Below are positions 16,294-24,159 of a stretch of 64,000 bases of DNA, piece after piece. The notes under the pieces are model-generated. The model was given only the letters and a program-made list of their open reading frames with translations, was not told where the DNA came from and ran no database searches. This stretch comes from Streptomyces olivaceoviridis. Its GTDB lineage: Bacteria > Actinomycetota > Actinomycetes > Streptomycetales > Streptomycetaceae. The position numbers and the translations under genes are program-made. The stretch lies in assembly GCF_014650115.1 (NCBI RefSeq), contig NZ_BMUI01000011.1, positions 186,001 through 250,000 of the forward strand, written 5' to 3'. The number at the start of each line of letters is the position of its first letter. The stretch's first letter is position 1.

Positions 16294-16766
16294 CTAAGGG
16301 TCGCCCATCCAGACGCGCCGCCCCAACTCGTCCAGCTCTGCCTTGACTTGTCGGCACTCGGGCAACGCCCGGTGTGGGGCAACTGGAAGGTGGCCCAGTG
16401 CAGAGACACGACACCGTTTCCAGGTCCGGCACGGTAGCTCCCCCACCGGTAGCCGAGATCGCGCACGCGGACCTCTGGCTCGGGGACGTCCATCCGCGCC
16501 GCCCACGGCTGAAGGCGTCCTCGTGTCCATCGCCGCCCGGCCCGGGTGTACCAGTCCGCGAGAGCCGCACGGATGAGTCCAGGGTCCCCGGCGACCCGGC
16601 CGTCGACGAGCAACCGACCCGCGACCAGACGCACGGGGGCCGCTTCGACCCGGGATCTCAGCAGCATCCCGCTGCCTTCACGACGGACGCAGTGGGCGCC
16701 TCCCAGCCCGGTCGGCACCGCGGAGGGCGGGACGGCCGGGCGGGTTCTCCGCACCGGCCATCCCAT
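16294..16766 (-). pseudogene. YgjP/M48-type metallopeptidase (DUF45) pseudogene, zinc site deleted
   Basis: The minus-strand frame from 16766 reads family-typical text (GRLQPWAARM, VRDLGYRWGSYR, VSLHWATFQLP). Directly after FQLP the expected helix with HExxH is missing. The family C-terminus (RALPECRQVKAELDELGRRV) continues in another frame to a stop at 16294-16296. About 35 residues including the zinc ligands are therefore deleted, with a frameshift. The N-terminal part of the family is also absent. It lies 29 nt downstream of purA. Intact homologues often accompany restriction-modification genes; none are seen here. Confidence 0.72.
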
Positions 16767-16795
16767 CAGATCCCCCGGCTCCGGGAAAGGGACGC

Positions 16796-18079
16796 TCAGA
16801 GGAACGAGTTGATCTCGATCGTCTCGTCGCGGCCCGGGCCCACGCCGATCGCGGAGATCGGTGCGCCGGACATCTCCTCCAGCGCCTTGACGTAGTTCTG
16901 GGCGTTCTTCGGGAGGTCGGCGAAGGACTTCGCCTTGCTGATGTCCTCGCTCCAGCCCGGCAGCATCTCGTAGACCGGCTTCGCGTGGTGGAAGTCGGTC
17001 TGGGAGTACGGCAGTTCCTCGACGCGCTTGCCGTCGATCTCGTAGGCCACGCAGACCGGGATCTGCTCCCAGCCGGTGAGGACGTCCAGCTTGGTGAGGA
17101 AGAAGTCGGTCAGGCCGTTGACGCGGGTCGCGTAGCGGGCGATGACCGCGTCGAACCAGCCGCAGCGGCGGTCACGGCCGGTGGTGACACCGCGCTCGCC
17201 GCCGATGCGGCGCAGGGCCTCGCCGTCCTCGTCGAGCAGCTCGGTCGGGAACGGGCCCGCGCCGACGCGGGTCGTGTATGCCTTGAGGATGCCGATGACC
17301 CGGCTGATCTTCGTGGGGCCCACGCCGGCACCGGTGCAGGCGCCGCCGGCCGTCGGGTTCGACGACGTCACGAAGGGGTAGGTGCCGTGGTCGATGTCCA
17401 GCAGCGTGCCCTGGCCGCCCTCGAAGAGGACCACCTTGTCGTCCTCCAGGGCCTGGTTGAGGACCAGGACCGTGTCGGCGACGTACGGCTTGATCTGCTC
17501 GGCGTAGCCCAGCAGCTCCTCCACCACCTGGCCCACGGCGATCGCGCGCCGGTTGTACAGCTTGGTGAGGATCTGGTTCTTGGCGTCGAGGGCCGCTTCG
17601 ACCTTCTGGGTCAGGATCGACTCGTCGTAGAGGTCCTGGACCCGGATGCCCACGCGGTTGATCTTGTCGGCGTAGGTCGGGCCGATGCCGCGCCCGGTCG
17701 TGCCGATCTTGCGCTTGCCGAGGAAGCGTTCCGTCACCTTGTCGACGGTCACGTTGTACGGCGTGATGATGTGCGCGTTACCGCTGATCAGGAGCTTTGA
17801 CGTGTCGACGCCACGCTCGTTCAGACCGCTCAGCTCGGAGAGCAGGACCGACGGGTCGACGACGACACCGTTACCGATGACCGGCGTACAGCCGGGCGAC
17901 AGGATTCCGGAAGGGAGGAGGTGAAGCGCGTACTTCTGGTCGCCCACGACGACCGTGTGGCCGGCGTTGTTGCCGCCCTGGTAACGCACCACATAGTCGA
18001 CGGAGCCACCGAGCAGGTCCGTCGCCTTTCCCTTGCCTTCGTCACCCCACTGAGCACCGAGCAGCACAAGTGCGGGCAC
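16796..18079 (-). CDS. purA: Adenylosuccinate synthase
   Basis: Condenses IMP with aspartate using GTP to make adenylosuccinate, the first step from IMP to AMP. The 427-residue protein has the GTP-binding and catalytic N-terminus LLGAQWGDEGKGKATD (catalytic D13), the NNAGHTVV motif with H41, KIGTTGRGIGP, and the C-terminal GPGRDETIE. The GTG at 18079 is preceded by GGAAGGGG. The gene is monocistronic except for the pseudogene remnant beyond its 3' end. The divergent DAGK-like gene begins about 200 nt away. Confidence 0.97.
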   Translation of the reverse strand: MPALVLLGAQWGDEGKGKATDLLGGSVDYVVRYQGGNNAGHTVVVGDQKYALHLLPSGILSPGCTPVIGNGVVVDPSVLLSELSGLNERGVDTSKLLISGNAHIITPYNVTVDKVTERFLGKRKIGTTGRGIGPTYADKINRVGIRVQDLYDESILTQKVEAALDAKNQILTKLYNRRAIAVGQVVEELLGYAEQIKPYVADTVLVLNQALEDDKVVLFEGGQGTLLDIDHGTYPFVTSSNPTAGGACTGAGVGPTKISRVIGILKAYTTRVGAGPFPTELLDEDGEALRRIGGERGVTTGRDRRCGWFDAVIARYATRVNGLTDFFLTKLDVLTGWEQIPVCVAYEIDGKRVEELPYSQTDFHHAKPVYEMLPGWSEDISKAKSFADLPKNAQNYVKALEEMSGAPISAIGVGPGRDETIEINSFL

Positions 18080-18206
18080 GCGCGTACACCCCTTCCGGGC
18101 GGGGCATGTCCAAGGTCGGGGGCTTGGGCGTAAGGTTCACCGCCGCGTACCACTGCGACCGCCGTTGGTCGCACAACCGTCGGACCGGATGCCCCGGAAT
18201 AGACGA

Positions 18207-18234
18207 AGCCCCTGGCGCAATAGCGCAAGGGGCT
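18207..18234. promoter_or_regulatory. Hairpin between divergent purA and DAGK-like genes
   Basis: AGCCCCTGGCGC (18207-18218) and GCGCAAGGGGCT (18223-18234) pair with one mismatch around the loop AATA. It sits 43 nt before the DAGK-like start and 128 nt upstream of purA. No gene ends here, so it is more likely a leader structure or attenuator than a simple terminator. Confidence 0.5.
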
Positions 18235-18276
18235 CTTGCACAAAGATGCTACCCGAGGAAGCGAGGCAGGACCGAG

Positions 18277-19161
18277 GTGGCGACTTTCGCGACGTCCGAT
18301 CAGCTGCTGGTGATCATCGATCCATCGGCACGGCAGGCGGACGGAGAGTCCGTACGGATCGCGAAAGACGTGCTCAGCGCGGGTGCGGCGGCGAAGGTGT
18401 GTCTGCCGGACGGGCCGGAGGAATTCGCCCGCGCGCTCGGCCGAAGGGGGTCCCGGCGGCCGGTGGTGATCGGCGACGACCGGGCGCTGGTGCGGGCCGT
18501 CACCCTGCTGCACCGGCAGCGGGAGCTGGCCGGATGTGCGCTGTCGGTGGTGCCGGTGGGGAACGCGGCGCTCGCCGAGTCGCTCGGGGTGCCCGGCGGC
18601 ACGGTGGCGGCGGCGCGGGCGGTCCTGGACGGCGCCGAGCGGCGGCTGGACCTGCTGGTGGACGACAGCGACGGGGTCGTGCTCGGCACGCTGGGCATCC
18701 CGCCGACGCGGCCGGTCCCCGCCGAGCCGGTCCCGCTCGCCCCGGAGCGGCCCTGGTACCGCTCCCTGGCCCGCACCCTCGCCCCCCGGCCCGCCCGCCT
18801 GTCCGCCGTACCGTCCCCGCGCGTGACCCGGCTGCGGGTGGAGGTGGACGGGGAGACGGTGGTCGACCTGGACCAGCCGGTGGAGGCGGTGGCGGTGACA
18901 CCGGGCCGGACCGGGACGGCCTCGGTGGAGGTACGTCCCCTGTCGGTGGGCGCGGAGGCGACCCCGCTCCTGGCCGCCGGCCACACGGTGACGGTCACGG
19001 GAGCGGACTTCCGCTACCGGGCGGACGCGGCGGTCTCGGGCCCGGTACGGCGCCGGACGTGGCGCGTACTGGAGGGGGCGTGGGCGCTCACGCTCCCCCG
19101 TACTTCTGCTCCCGGTACGTCCGCCAGCGTCCCATCATCCCCGCCACGTCCTGCTCGATGA
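18277..19161 (+). CDS. Degenerate diacylglycerol-kinase-like protein
   Basis: The 294-residue protein has the alpha/beta DAGK catalytic-domain layout. It opens with SDQLLVIIDPSAR, then VVIGDDRALVRAV where GGDGT is expected, then LSVVPVGNAALAESLGVPGGT where active enzymes read PLGTGNDFARxLG. A second beta-rich domain starts near residue 185 (RVTRLRVEVDGETVVD). The key GGDGT is replaced by GDDRA, so lipid kinase activity is doubtful; a lipid-binding or regulatory role is possible. The GTG at 18277 has CAGGA upstream. The 3' end overlaps the convergent GbsR-type gene by 74 nt. Confidence 0.7.
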   Translation: MATFATSDQLLVIIDPSARQADGESVRIAKDVLSAGAAAKVCLPDGPEEFARALGRRGSRRPVVIGDDRALVRAVTLLHRQRELAGCALSVVPVGNAALAESLGVPGGTVAAARAVLDGAERRLDLLVDDSDGVVLGTLGIPPTRPVPAEPVPLAPERPWYRSLARTLAPRPARLSAVPSPRVTRLRVEVDGETVVDLDQPVEAVAVTPGRTGTASVEVRPLSVGAEATPLLAAGHTVTVTGADFRYRADAAVSGPVRRRTWRVLEGAWALTLPRTSAPGTSASVPSSPPRPAR

Positions 19162-19582
19162 ACTCGAAGAAGTCCAGCGTCTCGGCGAGCCGGCGCCCTG
19201 CCGGGGTGTCGGCGCCGAGGCTGGTGACACCCTCGCGCAGGGCGTCCTCCCAGCGCTTGATGATCGCCTCGCGGTTGGTCAGCGCCTCGTACCACTGGTC
19301 GCTGTGCACCCGGTACCGCTCCCTGCGCGAGCCGGGCTCCCGCTCCCGCGACACCAGGTGGACCTGGGCCAGGTAACGGACGGCACCGGACACGGCCGCC
19401 GGGCTGATCCTGAGCTGTTCGCCCAGTTCGGCGGAGGTCAGGGTGCCCGTGTCCGAGGCGAGCAGCGCGGCGAAGACGCGGGCCGGCATGCGCGGCACAC
19501 CCGCCTCGACGAGCTGGGCCGCGAAGTGCTCCACGAACCGCGAGACCGTCTCCGGGTCCCGGCGCGTTGTCGGCTCCGTCAT
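19088..19582 (-). CDS. GbsR/MarR family transcriptional regulator
   Basis: A 164-residue winged-helix protein. The HTH is LTSAELGEQLRISPAAVSGAVRYL with the wing SREREPGSRRERYRV (about residues 48-95), followed by a helical dimerisation domain ending RWRTYREQKYGG. It is divergent from a two-gene ABC exporter with 74 nt between starts, the classical arrangement for a local repressor of an efflux pump. A candidate operator lies in that gap. Its 3' end overlaps the convergent DAGK-like gene. Confidence 0.9.
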   Translation of the reverse strand: MTEPTTRRDPETVSRFVEHFAAQLVEAGVPRMPARVFAALLASDTGTLTSAELGEQLRISPAAVSGAVRYLAQVHLVSREREPGSRRERYRVHSDQWYEALTNREAIIKRWEDALREGVTSLGADTPAGRRLAETLDFFEFIEQDVAGMMGRWRTYREQKYGGA

Positions 19583-19611
19583 GCCACTCAGCCTATCCGG
19601 CGTTCATCCGA

Positions 19612-19640
19612 TTCCTTAACTTCACAAATTTCTGAAGGAA
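19612..19640. promoter_or_regulatory. Candidate operator in the GbsR/ABC divergent promoter
   Basis: An AT-rich stretch, unusual in this genome, carries the imperfect dyads TTCCTT (19612-19617)/AAGGAA (19635-19640) and CTTCA (19620-19624)/TGAAG (19633-19637). It sits 17 nt before the ABC ATPase start and 30 nt before the regulator start, consistent with repression of both promoters. Binding is inferred. Confidence 0.4.
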
Positions 19641-19656
19641 GCGTACGTTCGGCAGC

Positions 19657-20562
19657 ATGACCAAGGCAATCACGGTCTCCGGGCTGTACAAGTCCTTCGG
19701 CCGTACGCATGCGCTGGACGGCCTCGACCTGGACGTCGAGGCGGGCGAGGTCCACGGCTTCCTCGGCCCCAACGGCGCCGGCAAGTCCACCACGATCCGC
19801 GTGCTGCTCGGCCTGCTGCGCGCCGACACGGGCGCCGCGCAGGTGCTGGGCCGCGACCCCTGGCGGGACGCGGTGGAGGTGCACCGCCGGATCGCCTACG
19901 TCCCCGGCGACGTCACCCTGTGGCGCAACCTCTCCGGCGGCGAGGTCATCGACCTCTACGGCCGGCTGCGCGGAGGACTCGACCCGCGCCGGCGCGCCGA
20001 ACTGCTCGACCGGTTCGAGCTGGACCCGGCGAAGAAGGGCCGGACGTACTCCAAGGGCAACCGGCAGAAAGTGGCCCTCGTCGCCGCCTTCGCCTCCGAC
20101 GTCGACCTGCTGATCCTGGACGAGCCGACCTCGGGACTGGACCCGCTGATGGAGGAGGTGTTCCGGCGCTGCGTCGAGGAGGAGCGCGAGCGGGGCCGCA
20201 CCGTCCTGCTCTCCTCCCACATCCTCGGCGAGGTGGAGCGGCTGTGCGACCGGGTCAGCATCATCCGCAAGGGCCGCACGGTGGAGAGCGGCACGCTGGC
20301 CGACCTGCGCCATCTGACCCGGACCAGCGTGACCGCCGAACTCGCCGGGCCGCCGGACGGTTTGGCGCGGCTGCCCGGCGTCCACGACCTCGACGTCCAG
20401 GGCCGGCGCGTGCGCCTCCAGGTCGACACCGGCCGGCTGGACGCCGTCCTGCGGCAACTGACCGAGGCCGGCGTACGGTCCCTGACCTCGACACCGCCCA
20501 CCCTGGAGGAACTGTTCCTGCGGCACTACCAGGACGCCGGGACGGACGGGGTGCCGGCATGA
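19657..20562 (+). CDS. ABC exporter ATP-binding protein
   Basis: The 301-residue ATPase has Walker A GPNGAGKST, Q-loop region, a modified signature YSKGNRQKVALV in place of LSGGQ, Walker B LLILDEPTSGLD and the H-loop SSHIL. A C-terminal extension (about 215-300) is typical of DrrA/CcmA-type exporters. The next gene starts within its stop codon region (ATGA), giving the coupled ATPase-permease unit. Substrate unknown; drug or lipid export is typical. The divergent GbsR/MarR gene is the likely regulator. Confidence 0.94.
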   Translation: MTKAITVSGLYKSFGRTHALDGLDLDVEAGEVHGFLGPNGAGKSTTIRVLLGLLRADTGAAQVLGRDPWRDAVEVHRRIAYVPGDVTLWRNLSGGEVIDLYGRLRGGLDPRRRAELLDRFELDPAKKGRTYSKGNRQKVALVAAFASDVDLLILDEPTSGLDPLMEEVFRRCVEEERERGRTVLLSSHILGEVERLCDRVSIIRKGRTVESGTLADLRHLTRTSVTAELAGPPDGLARLPGVHDLDVQGRRVRLQVDTGRLDAVLRQLTEAGVRSLTSTPPTLEELFLRHYQDAGTDGVPA

Positions 20563-22127
20563 CCGCGCTCGTCGGCACCGGCACGCTGCTGCGCTTCTCG
20601 CTGCGCCGCGACCGCGCCCTGCTCCCCGCCTGGATCGGGGTGATCGCTTTGATGGTCCTGTCCATGCCGAAGTCGCTGGACAGCCTGTACGGCACCGAGG
20701 GTCAACGCGCCGACCTGCTGCGGCAGATGAGCGCCAACAGCTCGCTGCGCGCGCTCGTCGGACCCGTCTTCGGCGACTCGCTCGGCGCTCTGACCGCCTG
20801 GCGCGTCGGCGTCTACGCGGGCGCGCTCGCGGCCGTGATGAGCCTGCTCGTCGTCGTTCGTCACACCCGGGACGAGGAGGAGACCGGCCGCCAGGAGCTG
20901 GTGTCCTCGGGGGCGGTGGGCCGCCGGGCCCCGCTGGCCGCCGCCCTGCTGACGGCGGCCACCGCGAACGCGCTGCTGGCCCTGCTGATCACCGCCGGGC
21001 TGTCCGCGCAGGGTGCCGCGGGCGCGCCGGCCTTCGGGCTCGGCGTGGCGGGCGTCGGCCTGCTGTTCGCGACGACGGCGGCGATCGTCGCCCAGCTCAC
21101 GGAGAGCGCCCGCCTGGCCCGGGGTCTGACGGCGGCGGTGCTCGGGGCGGCGTTCGTCCTGCGGGCGGCGGGCGACTCGGTGTCGGACGACGGTTCGTCG
21201 GCGCTGACGTGGCTGTCCCCGCTGGGCTGGCTGGAGAACGTGCGCCCCTTCGCGGACGAACGCTGGTGGGTGCTGGGCCTGTTCGCGGTGGCCGTCGTCG
21301 TCCAGGGCACGCTGGCCCACGTCCTCACCGGGCGCCGGGACCTCGGCATGAGCTTCCTGCCGACCCGGCCGGGACCGGCCACCGGCCGCCTCGGCACGGC
21401 GGGCGCGCTGGCCTGGCGCCTGCAACGCGGCGGCGTGCTCGGCTGGTCGGCCGGCTTCTTCCTCGCCGGGGTCGTCTACGGCGGTCTGACGGACGGTGCG
21501 GCCGATCTGGTCCGTGACAACGCGGGCGCGCGGCGGATCTTCGAGCGGATGGGCGGTCACAGCGGGATCACGGACGCGTTCCTCGCCTCGATGACCGGCA
21601 TGCTCGGCCTGGTCGCGGCGCTGTACATCGTGGCCTCCGTGCTGCGCCTGCACGGCGAGGAGACCTCGGGCCGCGCGGAACCGGTGCTGGCGTGCGCGGT
21701 GGGCCGCCTGCGCTGGGCCGCGAGCCATCTGACGATCGCCTTCGTCGGCTCGGCCCTGCTCATGCTCCTGGCCGCCCTGGGCCTCACCGTCGGCTACGGC
21801 AAGCAGCCTGCGGCCCTCCTGGCGGCCTGTCTGGTCCAGCTCCCCGCGATCTGGCTGACCGGCGCGGTGGCCCTCCTCCTCTACGCCCTCACCCCCCGCC
21901 TGGCCCCGGCCGCCTGGGGCGTGGCCGGGGCACTCCTGCTGCTCGGCTGGGTGGGCCCGGCCCTGAACGCCCCCCGGTCCCTCCTCGACCTGTCCCCCTT
22001 CACCCACCTCCCGAAGCTGCCGGGCGGTCAGATGGAGTGGGCCCCGGTCCTGACCCTGCTGGGCCTGGCCGCGCTGCTGACGGCGGCGGGACTGGCGGGG
22101 CTGCGACGGAGGGACATGACGGCCTGA
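20559..22127 (+). CDS. ABC exporter permease (polyketide/antibiotic exporter type)
   Basis: A 522-residue membrane protein with about 12 hydrophobic segments arranged as two similar halves, each starting with an amphipathic region (LRFSLRRDRALLPAW and LAWRLQRGGVLGWSAGF). This is the fused-permease form usual in Streptomyces exporters (TipC/DrrB-like). The start ATG overlaps the ATPase stop by 4 nt. The 3' end is convergent with the P450 gene, 18 nt away. The substrate cannot be inferred. Confidence 0.9.
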   Translation: MTALVGTGTLLRFSLRRDRALLPAWIGVIALMVLSMPKSLDSLYGTEGQRADLLRQMSANSSLRALVGPVFGDSLGALTAWRVGVYAGALAAVMSLLVVVRHTRDEEETGRQELVSSGAVGRRAPLAAALLTAATANALLALLITAGLSAQGAAGAPAFGLGVAGVGLLFATTAAIVAQLTESARLARGLTAAVLGAAFVLRAAGDSVSDDGSSALTWLSPLGWLENVRPFADERWWVLGLFAVAVVVQGTLAHVLTGRRDLGMSFLPTRPGPATGRLGTAGALAWRLQRGGVLGWSAGFFLAGVVYGGLTDGAADLVRDNAGARRIFERMGGHSGITDAFLASMTGMLGLVAALYIVASVLRLHGEETSGRAEPVLACAVGRLRWAASHLTIAFVGSALLMLLAALGLTVGYGKQPAALLAACLVQLPAIWLTGAVALLLYALTPRLAPAAWGVAGALLLLGWVGPALNAPRSLLDLSPFTHLPKLPGGQMEWAPVLTLLGLAALLTAAGLAGLRRRDMTA

Positions 22128-22145
22128 GGCAGGGAGAACTCCTGC

Positions 22146-23366
22146 TCACCGCACCTCCACGCCCAGTCCCTCCAGGCCCCGGATCACGAAGTTGGGCTTC
22201 CGGGTCGGTTCCTCGGCCGGGGTCAGGGTGGGGGCCTGCCGGAGGAGGGCCGTCATGGAGGCCGTCAGTTCCAGGCGGGCCAGCGGGGCGCCGATGCAGT
22301 AGTGGATGCCCGCGCTGAAGGAGATGTGCGGGTTGTCCTTCCGGCCGAGGTCCAGGCGGGCGGGGTCGGTGAAGACCGCCGGGTCGTGGTTGGCGGAGCC
22401 GAAGAGCATGGCGATCTCCGAGCCCATCGGGATCGTCGTGCCGTCGATCTCGATGTCGTCCAGGACCCAGCGTTCGAAGAGCTGGAGCGGGGTGTCGTAG
22501 CGCATCAGCTCCTCGATCGCGGAGGGGATCAGGGAGTGGTCCGCGCGGAGGGCCGCGAGCTGGTCCGGGTTGCGGAACAGCGCCCACCAGCCGTTCACGG
22601 TGGCGTTGACCGTCGCCTCGTGACCCGCGTTGAGGAGCAGCACCGCCGTGGAGATCATCTCCTGCTCCGTGAGGCGGTCGCCCTCGTCGTGGGCCGCGAT
22701 CAGGCCCGAGATCAGGTCGTCCCCGGGTTCCTCGCGACGGGCCGCGATCAGCTCCCGCAGACAGTCCGAGAACTCCACCGACGCCCGCACCGCCCGCGCC
22801 GCCGTCTCCTCGGACGGGTTCAGCTCGTACATGCCGCAGATGTCCGCCGACCAGGGGCGCAGCTGCCCCCGGTCCGCCTCCGGGATGCCCAGCATCTCGG
22901 CGATCACGGCCACCGGCAGCGGCTCCGCCACGTCCGTGAGCAGATCACCGCCGCCGTTGTCGACCAGCGCGGCCACCAGGTCGTTCGCGAGCCCCTCGAC
23001 GTACGGCCGCAGCCGCTCCACCGTGCGCGGCGTGAACGCCTTCGACACCAGGCGCCGGATCCGGGTGTGGTCCGGCGGCTCCAGGTCGAGCATGCCGTGG
23101 TCGTTGAGGGTGTGGAACGGCTCGTGCTCCGGCGGCGGCGGGGTACGGCCGAACTCCTCGTGGCCGAACCGGTGCTGGTACGTCCGGCCCAGCCGGCGGT
23201 CGCGCAGCAGCGCCGAGACGTCCGCGTGGTGCGGGACCAGCCACTGGTCGGTCGGCTCGTACCGGATCACCCGGCCGCGCGCGCGCAGCTCCGCGTAGAC
23301 CGGATACGGGTCGGCGACGAACGCCGGGTCCCAGGGATCGAACACGAGGTCATTGGGGCCTTCCAT
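22146..23366 (-). CDS. Cytochrome P450, CYP107-like
   Basis: A 406-residue soluble bacterial P450. Heme-binding FSAGIHYCIGAPLA contains Cys357; the ExxR pair is E286/R289 in EELMR; the I-helix reads LLNAGHEATVN (247-252 AGHEAT). The residue normally the oxygen-activating Thr of the (A/G)Gx(D/E)T motif is Ala251, with Thr252 next to it. Genome position between purA and the kynurenine genes suggests orthology to the conserved CYP107U-type enzyme of S. coelicolor, by memory. No ferredoxin gene is adjacent, so electron partners are encoded elsewhere. Substrate unknown. It is downstream of the response regulator on the same strand (127 nt). Confidence 0.92.
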   Translation of the reverse strand: MEGPNDLVFDPWDPAFVADPYPVYAELRARGRVIRYEPTDQWLVPHHADVSALLRDRRLGRTYQHRFGHEEFGRTPPPPEHEPFHTLNDHGMLDLEPPDHTRIRRLVSKAFTPRTVERLRPYVEGLANDLVAALVDNGGGDLLTDVAEPLPVAVIAEMLGIPEADRGQLRPWSADICGMYELNPSEETAARAVRASVEFSDCLRELIAARREEPGDDLISGLIAAHDEGDRLTEQEMISTAVLLLNAGHEATVNATVNGWWALFRNPDQLAALRADHSLIPSAIEELMRYDTPLQLFERWVLDDIEIDGTTIPMGSEIAMLFGSANHDPAVFTDPARLDLGRKDNPHISFSAGIHYCIGAPLARLELTASMTALLRQAPTLTPAEEPTRKPNFVIRGLEGLGVEVR

Positions 23367-23493
23367 GCGGGGACGCTAGCGCGCCGGACGCCATCTGACC
23401 AGGGCGTAGTCGTAGGACAGGGGGTCCGGGGGGCGTCGGGACCCAGGTCGGACGTGCGGGCGGATCTCGACATCCATGGGCGCTTCTTCCCCG

Positions 23494-24159
23494 TCAGCCG
23501 GGCGTCACCAGGCGGGCCTCGTACGCGAACACCGCCGCCTGGGTGCGGTCGCGCAGGCCCAGCTTCACCAGGATCCGGCTCACATGGGTCTTGATCGTCG
23601 ACTCCGCCACCACCAGGCGCCCGGCGATCTCCGCGTTCGACAGGCCCTGGGCGATCAGGACCAGTACCTCCGTCTCGCGTTCCGTCAGTTCCCCGTACGC
23701 CGCCTGGGCCGCCGGCATCAGCCGGGGGGTGTCCGCCAGGCGGGAGAACTCCGTGATCAGGCGCCGGGTGACCGAGGGGGCCAGCAGGGCCTCGCCCGCC
23801 GCCACCACCCGCACCCCGTCGGCCAGCTGGCGCGCCGAGGCGTCCTTGAGGAGGAAGCCGGAGGCCCCCGCGCGCAGCGCCTGGTACACGTACTCGTCCA
23901 GGTCGAACGTGGTCAGCACCAGCACCTTCGCCGTCTCGTCGGCCGCGACGATCTCCCGGGTCGCCTCGATGCCGTTCAGCTCCGGCATGCGGATGTCCAT
24001 CAGGACGACGTCCGGGGACAGTTCACGGACCCGGTCCACCGCCTCCCGGCCGTTGACCGCCTCCCCGACGACCTCGATGCCCGGCATCGCGTTCAGCAGC
24101 ACCGAGAATCCCTCGCGGACCATCATCTGGTCGTCCGCGATCAGTACCCGGATCGTCAT
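23494..24159 (-). CDS. NarL/FixJ-family response regulator
   Basis: The 221-residue regulator has a receiver domain with acidic pocket D9/D10, phosphoacceptor D55 in VVLMDIRMPELNG, and switch residues around LVLTTF and LLKDAS. The C-terminal LuxR-type HTH is LTERETEVLVLIAQGLSNAEIAGRL followed by STIKTHVSRILVKLGLRDR. It overlaps the histidine kinase stop by 4 nt and is expressed with it. Target genes are unknown; the downstream P450 gene on the same strand is one candidate. Confidence 0.95.
   Translation of the reverse strand: MTIRVLIADDQMMVREGFSVLLNAMPGIEVVGEAVNGREAVDRVRELSPDVVLMDIRMPELNGIEATREIVAADETAKVLVLTTFDLDEYVYQALRAGASGFLLKDASARQLADGVRVVAAGEALLAPSVTRRLITEFSRLADTPRLMPAAQAAYGELTERETEVLVLIAQGLSNAEIAGRLVVAESTIKTHVSRILVKLGLRDRTQAAVFAYEARLVTPG

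Noticed and set aside
18207..18234. tRNA-like element near purA
   Set aside because: Only one stem; no cloverleaf, no T-arm consensus.
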